Below, one piece after another: positions 9,152 through 18,594 of a stretch of DNA of 64,000 nucleotides. A program made the position numbers and the translations under genes. The notes beneath the pieces are model-generated. The model did not search any database. It had not been told where the DNA came from and saw only the letters and a program-made list of their open reading frames with translations. How positions within the stretch are numbered: position 1 is the first letter of the stretch; every line of letters starts with the position of its first letter. This stretch comes from Streptococcus suis (lineage in GTDB: Bacteria > Bacillota > Bacilli > Lactobacillales > Streptococcaceae), in NCBI RefSeq assembly GCF_002960445.1, contig NZ_POJD01000287.1:1-64000 (forward strand), read 5' to 3'.

Positions 9152-9840
9152 TAAAACACATCCACCAAATACTGAAACAAATCTCTGTGCTGCTTGCAAT
9201 CCTTGTATAAAAACTCTGGGTGCCATTGAATACCAAACAAGGCCTGTTTGCCCTTGCTTTCATAGACCTCAATGGTCCCATCTCGTGGATCTAGTCCAGT
9301 TGCCACTAAGCCTGGCGCCAAATCCTTGATCCGTTGATGATGAAAGGAATTGATTTGACTGCCCTGTGCGAACAATTGACTGACACGACTTTTAGGTTTA
9401 ACCTGCAAACGATGCGAAGTTCCTTCTATATCCTCTTGCCAATGGTCAGCCACTTCCTGTTCCAAACTTCCACCTAAAGCAACATTGAGCAACTGCATCC
9501 CTCGGCAGACTGCAAAAATTGGTTTTCCTTGCCGAATTGCTTCCTTAATCAAGGCCAATTCAAACTCATCCCGCTCCAAGAGGTAATCCTCACTATCTAT
9601 CAAACGTTTTTGACCATACAAACTTGGATCCACATGCTGACCACCGGATAAAATCAACTTATCAATCATATCGATATAATCCTTGGCTAAGTCAGGAGTT
9701 CCCATGGGAATGACCAGTGGCACACCACCAGCCTGACGGACACTATCTGCCAATTCACGCGCTACCGTTACATAAACGCGACCAGATTTTGTTGGAAATT
9801 CTTGCTCATTGCCTGAAATACCAATAATCACCTTTCCCAT
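9151..9840 (-). CDS. Gamma-glutamyl-gamma-aminobutyrate hydrolase family protein
   Basis: 229 residues of the class I glutamine amidotransferase fold, peptidase C26 / PuuD-like. The nucleophile elbow FAVCRGMQLLNV holds the catalytic Cys (about residue 112), and WHPEF near residue 206 holds the catalytic His. Family members cleave gamma-glutamyl amides such as gamma-glutamyl-GABA; the actual substrate here is not known. It is monocistronic, with its own promoter (TAGACA-17-TACAAT, 9897-9869) and terminator. Confidence 0.88.
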   Translation of the reverse strand: MGKVIIGISGNEQEFPTKSGRVYVTVARELADSVRQAGGVPLVIPMGTPDLAKDYIDMIDKLILSGGQHVDPSLYGQKRLIDSEDYLLERDEFELALIKEAIRQGKPIFAVCRGMQLLNVALGGSLEQEVADHWQEDIEGTSHRLQVKPKSRVSQLFAQGSQINSFHHQRIKDLAPGLVATGLDPRDGTIEVYESKGKQALFGIQWHPEFLYKDCKQHRDLFQYLVDVF

Positions 9841-9868
9841 AAAAAAACTCCTTTCTGTGATTTTCTAC

Positions 9869-9897
9869 ATTGTAACACGACCAGCCAAGTCTGTCTA
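9869..9897 (-). promoter_or_regulatory. Promoter of the gamma-glutamyl hydrolase gene
   Basis: TAGACA (9897-9892), 17 nt, TACAAT (9874-9869) on the minus strand, about 30 nt before the start codon. The rest of the 9.84-10.21 kb spacer holds the metE upstream region and a short membrane-gene-like remnant on the minus strand (about 9.98-10.07 kb). Confidence 0.65.
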
Positions 9898-10112
9898 ATA
9901 TAGAAGTTTTATAGACCGATTAAAAAATATTTATCAAGGATACATATAAATCATAATTTTAATTCCCTCTACCATCTCATAGATAAAACCTATCTCCCAC
10001 ATAAGAAAAAACTATACCAGTTCCAAGACCCAAAAATGCGATAGGAATAAATAGCCGTATTTCAGGCTTTTATATAGAAGAAATAGTGTCTAAACCCATC
10101 TCGTTCCAGTTT

Positions 10113-10133
10113 GTTATAGCCAAAACTTATAAC
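10113..10133 (+). promoter_or_regulatory. MET-box-like operator upstream of metE
   Basis: GTTATAG (10113-10119), 7-nt centre CCAAAAC, TTATAAC (10127-10133). The arms differ at one base, and the site matches the metQ dyad in length, arms and central AAAA. It lies about 80 nt before the metE start, the position expected for a LysR-type activator such as MtaR/MetR. Confidence 0.65.
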
Positions 10134-10214
10134 ATACCCTAATTTTTTCCAATTATACAAGTGGGATTTTTTCTGTTAGGATAAAAGCATAGAAATATTT
10201 TTGGAGGAAATCCC

Positions 10215-12464
10215 ATGACGACAACTATTATCGGCTTCCCACGTATCGGAGAAAACCGCGAATTAAAATTTATCACTGAAAAATACTTTAGAAATAAAAT
10301 TCCACAGGAAGAACTTTTGACGGCAGCTAAAGACTTGCGTGCCAAGCACTGGACTATTGTTAAAGAAGCAGGCATTACTGAAATCCCAAGCAACGACTTC
10401 TCTCACTATGACAATGTTTTGGATGCAGCTGTCCTCTTCAATATCGTACCCAAAGCAGTTCAGGAGCTTGAATTGACAGACCTTGAAAAATACTTTGCCC
10501 TTGCGCGTGGCTATCAAGGTGAAAAAGGTGACGTTCGTGCTAGACCCATGAAAAAATGGTTCAACACCAACTACCACTATATCGTTCCTGCCATCGAAAA
10601 AGACACAGAGATTAAACTAGCAGGTCATAAGATTTTCGATGAGTTCCAAGAAGCAAAAGACTTGGGCATCACTACTCGTCCAGTTTTGATCGGTCCATTC
10701 ACTCTCTTGCAATTGACAGATTTCGAAGAAGGTACGACTGCTACTGATTTCGCTGACAGCTTAGTTGCAGCCTACGGACAAGTCTTTGAAAAATTGGCAG
10801 AGCTCGGTGCGGAAAAAATCCAGTTAGACGAGCCTAGCTTGGTCAAGGACTTGACTGCAGAAGAAAAAGCACTTTTCCTAAACATCTACCAAACACTCTT
10901 GGCAGATAAAAAAGGCTTGCAAGTCCTCATCCAAACCTACTTCGGTGATGTTCGTGATATTTACACAGAATTGACCAACCTACCAGTCGATGCCATCGGT
11001 CTTGATTTTGTAGAAGGTAAGGAAACGGCTGCCCTTGTGGCAACAGGCTTCCCAGCTGATAAAACGCTCTATGCAGGTATCGTCAACGGTAAGAACATCT
11101 GGCGCAACAATTATGAAAAGAGCCTGGCTGTACTCGATGCCATCCCTGCTGAAAATCTTGTCTTGACAACTTCTTGCTCTCTACTTCATGTACCATTTAC
11201 AACAGCCAATGAAGAATTTGAACCAGCTATCCTCAACCACTTCGCTTTTGCAGTTGAAAAATTGAGCGAATTGCGTGACTTAGATGCTATCCAAAATGGT
11301 CAAGGAGATGCAGCTCTTGCAGCCAATAAGGAACTCTTTGCCCTTGAACGTGTTGGTCGTGATGCAGCACTTGCTGATCGTTTGGCAGGTTTGACAGACG
11401 CAGACTACACTCGCCTGCCTGTCTTTGCAGAACGTGAGGCTATTCAACGTGAAAAATTGAACCTACCCCTTCTTCCAACAACTACTATCGGATCCTTCCC
11501 TCAAACCAAGGATGTCCGTAGTACCCGTTTAGCTTTCCGCAAAGGAAATATCTCAGAAGAAGAATACGATACATTTGTCAAAGCGCAAACAGATGAATGG
11601 ATTGCTTGGCAGGAAGAAGTTGATTTCGACGTGCTTGTACACGGTGAATTCGAGCGTAACGACATGGTAGAATACTTCGGTGAAAACTTGTCTGGCTACC
11701 TCTTCAGTAAAAACGGTTGGGTACAATCCTACGGTATGCGTGGAGTTAAACCACCAATCATCTGGGGCGATGTGACACGCTTGAACCCAATTACTGTCAA
11801 ATGGTCAAGCTACGCACAAAGCCGTACCAATAAACCAGTCAAAGGCATGTTGACAGGTCCTGTAACCATCCTCAACTGGTCATTCCCGCGTGAAGATATC
11901 TCTATCAAAGAATCAACTCTTCAAATTGCCCTTGCTATCAAGGAAGAAGTTCTCGACCTTGAAGCAGCAGGTATCAAGATTATCCAAATCGACGAAGCAG
12001 CACTTCGTGAAAAATTGCCACTCCGTCGTAGCGACTGGTACAGCGAGTATCTTGACTGGGCAATTCCAGCCTTCCGTTTGGTTCACTCAACTGTTGCGCC
12101 AGACACACAAATCCATACCCACATGTGCTATAGCGAATTTACAGACATCATTCCTGCTATCGACAACATGGATGCGGATGTTATCTCCTTTGAAGCTAGC
12201 CGTTCAAATCTAGTCATCCTCGATGAACTCAAGGCTAAGAACTTCCAAACTCAGGTAGGTCCTGGTGTCTATGACATCCACTCTCCACGTGTCCCTGCAG
12301 TTGATGAAATTGCACACACTATCCAAGCCATCCTTGCCAAAGTACCGAAAGAAAAAGTTTGGATTAACCCAGACTGCGGTCTTAAAACGCGTGGCGAATC
12401 AGAAACAAAAGCTAGCCTTATCCACTTGACCCAAGCAGCTAAGGCAGCCAGAAAGGAACTCTAA
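10215..12464 (+). CDS. metE: Cobalamin-independent methionine synthase
   Basis: 749 residues, the full length of MetE, made of two homologous barrels. The N-terminal part begins [17 protein letters not shown]; the catalytic C-terminal barrel starts at [16 protein letters not shown]. Zinc ligands are visible in HTHMCYSEF and in [11 protein letters not shown] near the end. The enzyme transfers the methyl group of 5-methyl-tetrahydrofolate-glutamate to homocysteine without B12. GGAGG precedes the ATG. metF follows after 3 nt, so the operon makes and uses the methyl donor. Confidence 0.97.
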   Translation: MTTTIIGFPRIGENRELKFITEKYFRNKIPQEELLTAAKDLRAKHWTIVKEAGITEIPSNDFSHYDNVLDAAVLFNIVPKAVQELELTDLEKYFALARGYQGEKGDVRARPMKKWFNTNYHYIVPAIEKDTEIKLAGHKIFDEFQEAKDLGITTRPVLIGPFTLLQLTDFEEGTTATDFADSLVAAYGQVFEKLAELGAEKIQLDEPSLVKDLTAEEKALFLNIYQTLLADKKGLQVLIQTYFGDVRDIYTELTNLPVDAIGLDFVEGKETAALVATGFPADKTLYAGIVNGKNIWRNNYEKSLAVLDAIPAENLVLTTSCSLLHVPFTTANEEFEPAILNHFAFAVEKLSELRDLDAIQNGQGDAALAANKELFALERVGRDAALADRLAGLTDADYTRLPVFAEREAIQREKLNLPLLPTTTIGSFPQTKDVRSTRLAFRKGNISEEEYDTFVKAQTDEWIAWQEEVDFDVLVHGEFERNDMVEYFGENLSGYLFSKNGWVQSYGMRGVKPPIIWGDVTRLNPITVKWSSYAQSRTNKPVKGMLTGPVTILNWSFPREDISIKESTLQIALAIKEEVLDLEAAGIKIIQIDEAALREKLPLRRSDWYSEYLDWAIPAFRLVHSTVAPDTQIHTHMCYSEFTDIIPAIDNMDADVISFEASRSNLVILDELKAKNFQTQVGPGVYDIHSPRVPAVDEIAHTIQAILAKVPKEKVWINPDCGLKTRGESETKASLIHLTQAAKAARKEL

Positions 12465-12467
12465 TTT

Positions 12468-13355
12468 ATGATCGGTCAAACCCCAAGTCTATCATTTGAA
12501 ATTTTCCCTCCAAAACCAGAAGTAGGCAATGAAAAGATTATCCAAACCCTTGATCAGATGCAGGGTTTGGCCCCTCATTTTATCAGTGTTACCTGTAGTA
12601 ATAACAACCTCAATATTGAAGAAACCACTGTTCGCCTGGTCAACCATGTCCGCAACGAGTTGGGCATTCCAACCATTGCCCACCTACCAGCAGCCTATTT
12701 GACCAAAGAAAAGGTCAAATCTGTCCTTCAATCACTTGATGAGGTCGGAGTGCATCAGATTTTAGCACTGCGTGGAGATATTATCGATGGACTTCCACCC
12801 AAAGAGGACTTCCAATATGCAACGGATCTCGTTTCCTTCATCAAACATGAGGCTCCCCACTTTGATATCATTGGAGCTTGTTATCCAGAAGTACACCCTG
12901 AGTCCCAAAACTCTGTAACTGACATCAAAAATTTGAAAAAGAAGGTTGATGCAGGATGCTCAAGCTTGGTAACCCAGCTCTTCTTTGATAACGAAGCCTT
13001 CTATGACTTTCAAGAGAAATGTTCGCTAGCGGACATCGAAGTGCCGATTATCGCAGGTATTATGCCTATCATCAACAGGAATCAGGCACTTCGTCTCTTG
13101 AAAACCTGCGAGAACATTCGCTTGCCACGCAAGTTCAAAGCTATCTTAGAAAAATATGAGCACAATCCTGAGTCACTACGTGCAGCAGGCTTGGCTTACG
13201 CAGTTGATCAGATTGTCGACCTAGTGACCAACGATGTAGCTGGTGTCCACCTCTACACCATGAACAACGCGGAAACTGCCCGTTATATCCACAAGGCTAC
13301 ACACTCTCTCTTTAACCACTACCAAGGAAATTTATCAAGCGTAACTGGTAGATAG
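12468..13355 (+). CDS. metF: 5,10-methylenetetrahydrofolate reductase
   Basis: 295 residues with the MTHFR fold: start SLSFEIFPPKPEVG, then SVTCSNNN, HLPAAYLTKEKV, LALRGDI (FAD site) and GACYPEVHPES. It reduces 5,10-methylene-THF to 5-methyl-THF, the substrate of MetE. The start lies 3 nt behind the metE stop, and a terminator follows. Methionine-responsive control is expected through the dyad upstream of metE. Confidence 0.96.
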   Translation: MIGQTPSLSFEIFPPKPEVGNEKIIQTLDQMQGLAPHFISVTCSNNNLNIEETTVRLVNHVRNELGIPTIAHLPAAYLTKEKVKSVLQSLDEVGVHQILALRGDIIDGLPPKEDFQYATDLVSFIKHEAPHFDIIGACYPEVHPESQNSVTDIKNLKKKVDAGCSSLVTQLFFDNEAFYDFQEKCSLADIEVPIIAGIMPIINRNQALRLLKTCENIRLPRKFKAILEKYEHNPESLRAAGLAYAVDQIVDLVTNDVAGVHLYTMNNAETARYIHKATHSLFNHYQGNLSSVTGR

Positions 13356-13364
13356 AACACCAAG

Positions 13365-13408
13365 AAGACTTGAAAAGTGTTTTAGAAGACACCTTCCAAG
13401 TCTTTTTT
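13365..13408 (+). terminator. Terminator of metEF
   Basis: AAGACTTG (13365-13372) pairs with CAAGTCTT near 13398-13404, with an inner GTGT/ACAC stem, followed by TTTTTT. Confidence 0.8.
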
Positions 13409-13588
13409 CGATGGCAAGAAACCCAAATATGATTGAGATAAGTGATAGGCATTCGAATAAAATAGACAGACAAATGCCATTCCTAGCAGTATCAGGAAGA
13501 AAAATTTGCCAACACTTCCTAAACCCTTCTCACTCCCCAAAATATAGATAATGTTTTTGAGGCCCTCTTCATCAAATTCCACTGACAT
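13382..13588 (-). CDS. Possible 68-aa membrane peptide
   Basis: A 68-codon frame with one clear hydrophobic helix (FFFLILLGMAFVCLFYS) flanked by an acidic N-terminus and a basic C-terminus. The start has only a weak RBS, and the last codons run into the metEF terminator. I do not recognise it. The 13.6-13.95 kb stretch upstream holds no convincing gene and looks degenerate, so this may be a remnant rather than an active gene. Confidence 0.3.
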   Translation of the reverse strand: MSVEFDEEGLKNIIYILGSEKGLGSVGKFFFLILLGMAFVCLFYSNAYHLSQSYLGFLPSKKDLEGVF

Positions 13589-13944
13589 AAATCAATTCTT
13601 TCATATTTATAGGTGAATTTGAAACAGCCCATTAGATGTCTTGAACAGCCTCTATTTGACAGAGTACAACAAGGCAAGTTCAAAATTCGGTAGGATAAAG
13701 TGTCCAAGGATTGGTTTTATCCAAGCCAAAAACTCGCAAACAAGGTTAAGAGATCGGAGATAGAGAAACAAAGTTGCAAACTCCAATCTGATATTGACAG
13801 GTGATAATACAAGAAATATTATAGCAATAAAGAGAAAACTAAATAGCGATAACTTGCACTAAAGTCTACCTAATCGAGAACAGTAACTAGAAGCCTTCGC
13901 TAACCGAAATGACTACTTCTTCTCGAACAAATAATAAGCAAACA

Positions 13945-13972
13945 CAAAAGCTGACCACTTAAAGCAGTCAGC
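13945..13972 (-). terminator. Terminator of the purine permease gene
   Basis: GCTGAC and GTCAGC arms (13950-13972) with a short internal loop, followed on the minus strand by TTTTG. It lies about 30 nt past the stop codon. Confidence 0.7.
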
Positions 13973-14003
13973 TCAGATAAATAAATGTTAGTTGTTTATC
14001 TTC

Positions 14004-15464
14004 TTATAAGAAGGCAAGAATGATAAAGTTAAGAATGAAGAGGGCAGTTGCTCCCCAAAGGATTGGGTGAATTTCTTTTGTTTTACCAGTTGAAATTTTT
14101 ACCAAGCAATAGAAGATGAAGGCTGCTGCAATACCGTATGAGATAGAGAAGCAAAGTGCCATGAAGAAGGCTGCAAAGAAGGCTGGAAGCGCATCTTCAA
14201 AGTGACTCCAATCAACATCAAGGAATGATGAAACCATCATAACACCGACGATAATCAAGGCTGGAGCTGTTGCAGCTGCTGGTACAATACCGATAAATGG
14301 CAAGATAAGGATTGAAAGCAAGAATAGAACTGCTGTCGTAACAGCTGTCAAACCAGTACGACCACCCGCAGAGATACCTGCCGCAGACTCAACATAAGTC
14401 GTTGTATTAGATGTACCGAAAATAGCACCAATTGAAGTACCGATAGCATCAGCAAAGAGCGCTCTATCCATCTTAGAGTTAAATCCAGTACCATTTTCAA
14501 GAGCTTTCTCATCTTCTTCTGAGAAGATACCTGTCTTACGACCAGTACCGATAAAGGTACCGAGTGTATCAAAGGTATCTGACAAGCTGAAGGCAAAGAT
14601 AGTCATCAAAACAAGTGGAAGACGGCTTGAATCAGCAAAGAGAGAAGACAAACCACCGAAGGCTGCTAGGAAAGTTGTACCCAATTCTGCAAAGGCAGTT
14701 CCAATATTGTTATTAGCCAAGTCAATTGTAGAAAGGTCTACAACACCTGCTGGAATACCTGCCAAAGTTGTCGCAAGGATACCAATCAAAATCGCACCAC
14801 GAACATTTTTAATAACCAAGACAGCTGTCAAGAGAAGACCGAAAACAGTCAAGAGAACACTTGGATCAGTAAAGGTTGAAATACCAGGTACGACACCACC
14901 ACCAGCAAAAACTGAGAAGACCCCATTTGCGAAAGTTTCTGCTGTAGCATCTGCAGGAGCAACCCCGTTAACAGTAATAATATCTGAACCAGAAGTCAAG
15001 AAGGTAATCAAGTTAGAGTTCTTGAAACCAAGGTAGGCAACGAATACACCGATACCACCACCGATAGCGTGTTGCAAGCTAATAGGAATAGCCTTAATGA
15101 TGCTCTTACGGACCTTAGTAACTGTAATAAAGATATTGAATAAACCACAGAGGAAAACCATAGCCAAAGCTTCTTGCCAAGTAAAACCAAGACCGATAAC
15201 AACTGTATAGGTAAAGAAAGCGTTCAAGCCCATCCCTGGTGCCAAGGCATAAGGAACATTTGCAAATAGGCCCATAACAAGCGTTGAAACCGCGCTGGCA
15301 ATGATGGTTGCCAAGAATACTGCCTGAGTTGGCATACCAGCAACACTGAGGATGCTTGGGTTAACAAACAAAATATAGCTCATGGCGAAGAAAGTCGTAA
15401 GACCAGCCATAATTTCAGTAGAAACGGTCGTTCCATGTTCTTTTAGTTTAAAAAACTGTTCCAT
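14004..15464 (-). CDS. NCS2 family purine permease (guanine/hypoxanthine type)
   Basis: 486 residues with about 12-14 hydrophobic segments. The start MEQFFKLKEHGTTVSTEIMAGLTTF and the APGMGLNAFFTY, LFADAIGTSIGAIFGTSNTTTYVESAAGI motifs identify the AzgA/PbuG/PbuO branch of nucleobase-cation symporters, which import adenine, guanine or hypoxanthine. It is monocistronic, with promoter TTGAAG-17-TATAAT (15532-15504). A perfect PurBox-like palindrome lies about 70-90 nt upstream of the predicted transcript start. Exact base preference cannot be told. Confidence 0.92.
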   Translation of the reverse strand: MEQFFKLKEHGTTVSTEIMAGLTTFFAMSYILFVNPSILSVAGMPTQAVFLATIIASAVSTLVMGLFANVPYALAPGMGLNAFFTYTVVIGLGFTWQEALAMVFLCGLFNIFITVTKVRKSIIKAIPISLQHAIGGGIGVFVAYLGFKNSNLITFLTSGSDIITVNGVAPADATAETFANGVFSVFAGGGVVPGISTFTDPSVLLTVFGLLLTAVLVIKNVRGAILIGILATTLAGIPAGVVDLSTIDLANNNIGTAFAELGTTFLAAFGGLSSLFADSSRLPLVLMTIFAFSLSDTFDTLGTFIGTGRKTGIFSEEDEKALENGTGFNSKMDRALFADAIGTSIGAIFGTSNTTTYVESAAGISAGGRTGLTAVTTAVLFLLSILILPFIGIVPAAATAPALIIVGVMMVSSFLDVDWSHFEDALPAFFAAFFMALCFSISYGIAAAFIFYCLVKISTGKTKEIHPILWGATALFILNFIILAFL

Positions 15465-15503
15465 TTTTCAATTATTCTCCTTTTATTTACGAACGATATA
15501 GCT

Positions 15504-15532
15504 ATTATATACAAATCGCTTTTATACTTCAA
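15504..15532 (-). promoter_or_regulatory. Promoter of the purine permease gene
   Basis: TTGAAG (15532-15527), 17 nt, TATAAT (15509-15504) on the minus strand, giving a short leader before the ATG at 15464. No purine riboswitch core could be recognised in that leader. Confidence 0.65.
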
Positions 15533-15566
15533 GCAATTCGTGTATGAAAACGTTATTTTCTCAAAT

Positions 15567-15589
15567 AATGTTCGTTTTTAACGAACATT
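15567..15589 (-). promoter_or_regulatory. PurBox-like palindrome (putative PurR site)
   Basis: AATGTTCGTT and AACGAACATT are perfect 10-nt arms around TTT. Each arm contains CGAACATT, close to the PurBox AWWWCCGAACWWT recognised by Lactococcus/Streptococcus PurR. Its distance from the predicted permease transcript start (about -70 to -92) matches the position at which PurR activates genes in L. lactis. It also lies upstream of the divergent HAD gene. Confidence 0.65.
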
Positions 15590-15630
15590 TTCTATTGATT
15601 TTGCTTCACATCCTAAAAACGATTAGCTTT

Positions 15631-15659
15631 TTGCTTTTCTACAGGCATTTTGCTATACT
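15631..15659 (+). promoter_or_regulatory. Promoter of the HAD phosphatase gene
   Basis: TTGCTT (15631-15636), 17 nt, TATACT (15654-15659), 34 nt before the chosen start codon at 15694. This position excludes the longer reading frame that opens at 15544. Confidence 0.65.
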
Positions 15660-15693
15660 GGAACTTATTAGTTTCAAAAAGGATAAGACAAGT

Positions 15694-16506
15694 ATGAAGA
15701 AAAAAATTATTTCCATTGACCTAGATGGTACCTTACTAAATCAAGATAGTCAACTAAGTGACTACACAGTTTCTACTATTAAAAAAGTAAAAGAGGCTGG
15801 ACATACCGTTTTGATTGCTACAGGTCGTCCCTATCGTATGGCAGAGCAATTTTACAACCAATTAGAGCTAGATACGCCCATGATTAACTTCAATGGTTCC
15901 CTCATTCATCTCCCAGGAAAAAAATGGGCGTGGGAAAAGAATATTCTTATTGATAAAAAATACCTACTCGATTTTTTGAAGGAAGAGGAGCGGTTTGAAG
16001 CAGACTTTATCGCAGGAGAATACAAAAATAAATTCTTCATTACGCAAAAACATTTAGATAAAATCGACCCTTCCCTCATGGGAGTTGAGCAAATTACACC
16101 AGACACACTCATTAAACCTGAGCTGATTACCAGCGATCCCCACTCTATCCTCATGCAAACACGGGCTACAGATAAGTATCAGCTTGCCAAGGAAATGAAG
16201 GCCTACTTCAATGATGAACTGGAAATCAATACTTGGGGAGGTCCCTTAAATATTCTAGAAACTTGTGCTAAAGGAGTTAATAAAGCTACCGCCCTTAGCT
16301 ATGTCTTAAACCTCTTCCAAGCCAGTCCGAGCGATCTAGTCGCTTTCGGAGATGAGCACAATGATGTCGAAATGCTGGAACTGGCTGGCATTAGCTATGC
16401 CATGAAAAACTGTAGTGATACCCTTCGTCCCCACGCAGACCGCTTGACTGAATTTACAAATGTTGAAGATGGGGTTGCCAAAGAACTAGAAAAATTATTT
16501 CTATAA
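15694..16506 (+). CDS. Cof-type HAD-IIB hydrolase
   Basis: 270 residues from the ATG at 15694, the start that puts the HAD motif I near the N-terminus (IISIDLDGTLLNQ) and lies behind an AAGGAT RBS and a promoter. The other motifs are LIATGRPYRM (motif II), a C2B cap domain in the middle and VAFGDEHNDVEML (motif IV) near residue 215. Such enzymes dephosphorylate sugar phosphates or flavin/vitamin B6 phosphates; the substrate cannot be read from sequence. Monocistronic with its own terminator. Confidence 0.9.
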   Translation: MKKKIISIDLDGTLLNQDSQLSDYTVSTIKKVKEAGHTVLIATGRPYRMAEQFYNQLELDTPMINFNGSLIHLPGKKWAWEKNILIDKKYLLDFLKEEERFEADFIAGEYKNKFFITQKHLDKIDPSLMGVEQITPDTLIKPELITSDPHSILMQTRATDKYQLAKEMKAYFNDELEINTWGGPLNILETCAKGVNKATALSYVLNLFQASPSDLVAFGDEHNDVEMLELAGISYAMKNCSDTLRPHADRLTEFTNVEDGVAKELEKLFL

Positions 16507-16510
16507 GAAA

Positions 16511-16532
16511 GAACTGCGTCTGCAGTTTTTTT
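16511..16532 (+). terminator. Terminator of the HAD phosphatase gene
   Basis: AACTGC (16512-16517) and GCAGTT (16522-16527) form the stem, followed by a run of T. Confidence 0.75.
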
Positions 16533-16578
16533 CTTTTGTTTTGCATAGCCAGCAACAGATTTCTGAAAAGAGTATGTA

Positions 16579-16648
16579 AAAATTTCGGAAATTTTTTCTG
16601 TTTTTAACACAAATTTGCTTGACAAATTACATGAAAACGTTTTATAAT
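16579..16648 (+). promoter_or_regulatory. manLMN promoter with cre site and upstream palindrome
   Basis: TTGACA (16619-16624), 18 nt, TATAAT (16643-16648). Within the spacer ATGAAAACGTTTTAT (16631-16645) matches 13 of 15 positions of the CcpA cre consensus WTGNAARCGNWWWCA, so catabolite control is likely. A perfect palindrome, AAAATTTC-G-GAAATTTT (16579-16595), sits 23 nt upstream of the -35 box and may bind a further regulator. The 5' leader also holds a GAAATGTAA/TTACATTTC hairpin (16662-16694). Confidence 0.7.
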
Positions 16649-16727
16649 ATACAAGTTCAAGGAAATGTAAGCCCATTCATTAGTTTTACATTTCAAAGGA
16701 ACTAGAAAAAATTTAGGGGGAACAATA

Positions 16728-17717
16728 ATGAGTATTGGAATCATTATTGCAAGTCATGGTGAATTTGCAGCTGGCATTCATCAGTCTGGTCAAATGATTT
16801 TTGGCGAACAAGAAAAAGTTCAAGTTGTAACTTTTATGCCAAGTGAAGGACCAGATGATTTATATGCTAAGCTCAATGCAGCTGTTGACTCATTCGATGC
16901 TGATGATGAAGTGTTGGTATTGGCGGACCTTTGGAGTGGTTCTCCATTTAACCAAGCAAGTCGCGTTGCTGGCGAACGTCCAGACCGTAAATTTGCCATC
17001 ATCACTGGACTTAACTTGCCAATGCTAATTCAAGCCTACACAGAGCGTCTAATGGATGCATCTGCAGGAGTTGAAAAGGTTGCCGCAAACATTATCAAGG
17101 AAGCCAAAGATGGTATCAAGGTTCTTCCAGAAGAACTTCAACCAGCTGAGGCTGCTCCAGCTGCAAGTGCTGCTCAAGCACCTAAAGGAGCAATCCCTCC
17201 AGGGACTGTTATCGGAGATGGTAAGTTGAAAATCAACTTAGCTCGTATCGATACTCGTCTCTTGCATGGTCAGGTCGCTACTGCTTGGACTCCAGCTTCT
17301 AAGGCTGACCGTATCATCGTCGCTTCAGATACAGTTGCACAAGACGACCTTCGTAAGCAATTGATCAAGCAAGCGGCTCCAGGAAACGTTAAAGCAAACG
17401 TTGTTCCTATCAAGAAACTGATTGAGGTTTCTAAAGATCCTCGCTTCGGTAACACACACGCTTTGATTCTCTTTGAAACACCTCAAGAAGCTCTTGAAGC
17501 AATCGAAGGTGGCGTAGAAATCAAGGAATTGAACGTTGGTTCTATGGCTCACTCAACAGGTAAAACAATGGTGAACACTGTTCTTTCTATGGATAAGGAC
17601 GATGTTGCAACCTTTGAACGCTTGCGTGAACTTGGTGTCAAATTCGATGTCCGTAAAGTTCCAAACGATTCACCAAAAGATTTGTTTGACTTGATTAACA
17701 AGGCAGATGTTAAATAA
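16728..17717 (+). CDS. manL: Mannose-family PTS transporter subunit IIAB
   Basis: 329 residues. The IIA domain (1-135) carries the phosphorylated His10 in IIASHGEF. An Ala/Pro-rich linker spans about 141-162, and the IIB domain (165-329) has the phosphorylated His180 in DTRLLHGQV. It passes phosphate from HPr to glucose/mannose/glucosamine entering through ManM-ManN. It is the first gene of the man operon, behind GGGGG as RBS. In streptococci this is the main glucose entry route. Confidence 0.97.
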   Translation: MSIGIIIASHGEFAAGIHQSGQMIFGEQEKVQVVTFMPSEGPDDLYAKLNAAVDSFDADDEVLVLADLWSGSPFNQASRVAGERPDRKFAIITGLNLPMLIQAYTERLMDASAGVEKVAANIIKEAKDGIKVLPEELQPAEAAPAASAAQAPKGAIPPGTVIGDGKLKINLARIDTRLLHGQVATAWTPASKADRIIVASDTVAQDDLRKQLIKQAAPGNVKANVVPIKKLIEVSKDPRFGNTHALILFETPQEALEAIEGGVEIKELNVGSMAHSTGKTMVNTVLSMDKDDVATFERLRELGVKFDVRKVPNDSPKDLFDLINKADVK

Positions 17718-17766
17718 TAACTGATTAACACTGTGTGATTATCAGAAATATGAAAGGATTATAAAT

Positions 17767-18573
17767 ATGTCAGATATTTCAATTATTTCTGCAATTTTGG
17801 TCGTTTTTGTGGCCTTTCTTGCAGGTATGGAAGGTGTCCTTGACCAATTCCAATTCCATCAACCAATCGTTGCATGTACCCTCATCGGTCTTGTTACCGG
17901 TAACCTAACAGCTGGTGTTATGCTTGGAGGAACTCTCCAACTTGTTGCTCTTGGCTGGTCAAACATCGGTGCTGCGATTGCACCAGACGCTGCCCTTGCT
18001 TCTGTTGCTGCCGCTATCATCTTGATTAAGGGTGGTGACTTCTCAGCAACTGCTATCTCAGTTGCTCAAGGTCTTGCTATCCCTCTTGCTGTTGCAGGTC
18101 TTTTCCTTACAATGCTTGTGCGTACTGCATCTGTTGCCCTTGTACACGGTGCTGACGCTGCTGCAGAACGCGGTGATTTTGGTGCACTTGAGCGCTACCA
18201 CTTGATCGCTCTTTCACTTCAAGGTCTTCGTATTGCTGTTCCTGCTGCCCTTCTTCTTGCTATCCCAACTGAGGCTGTTCAAGCTGCTCTTGAATCTATG
18301 CCAGCTTGGTTGTCAGGCGGTATGAACGTCGGTGGTGGTATGGTTGTTGCCGTAGGTTTCGCTATGGTTATCAACATGATGGCTACTCGTGAAGTATGGC
18401 CATTCTTCGCTATCGGTTTCGCTCTTGCTGCTGTTAGCCAATTGACACTTATCGCTCTTGGTGCTATCGGTGTATCTCTTGCCTTCATCTACCTTAACCT
18501 TTCTAAAAAAGGTGGAAACGGTGGCGGAGCTGGTTCTAACGATCCAATCGGCGACATCCTAGAAGACTACTAA
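17767..18573 (+). CDS. manM: Mannose-family PTS transporter subunit IIC
   Basis: 268 residues, very hydrophobic, with the IIC-Man family start (SAILVVFVAFLAGMEGVLDQ) and GTLQLVALGWSNIGAAIAPD. It forms the sugar channel with ManN in the membrane. The C-terminus is a short Gly/Asn-rich tail ending in EDY. In many lactic acid bacteria the IIC-IID pair is also the docking site for class IIa bacteriocins and phages. It lies 49 nt after manL. Confidence 0.97.
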   Translation: MSDISIISAILVVFVAFLAGMEGVLDQFQFHQPIVACTLIGLVTGNLTAGVMLGGTLQLVALGWSNIGAAIAPDAALASVAAAIILIKGGDFSATAISVAQGLAIPLAVAGLFLTMLVRTASVALVHGADAAAERGDFGALERYHLIALSLQGLRIAVPAALLLAIPTEAVQAALESMPAWLSGGMNVGGGMVVAVGFAMVINMMATREVWPFFAIGFALAAVSQLTLIALGAIGVSLAFIYLNLSKKGGNGGGAGSNDPIGDILEDY

Positions 18574-18594
18574 GAAGAAAGGAAGAACACAATC

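Noticed and set aside
15465..15503. Purine riboswitch upstream of the permease
   Set aside because: The leader after the predicted transcript start is only about 35 nt long and lacks the conserved riboswitch core.
15544..15693. 50-codon extension of the HAD phosphatase
   Set aside because: It spans the PurBox palindrome and the promoter, and HAD motif I should be close to the N-terminus.
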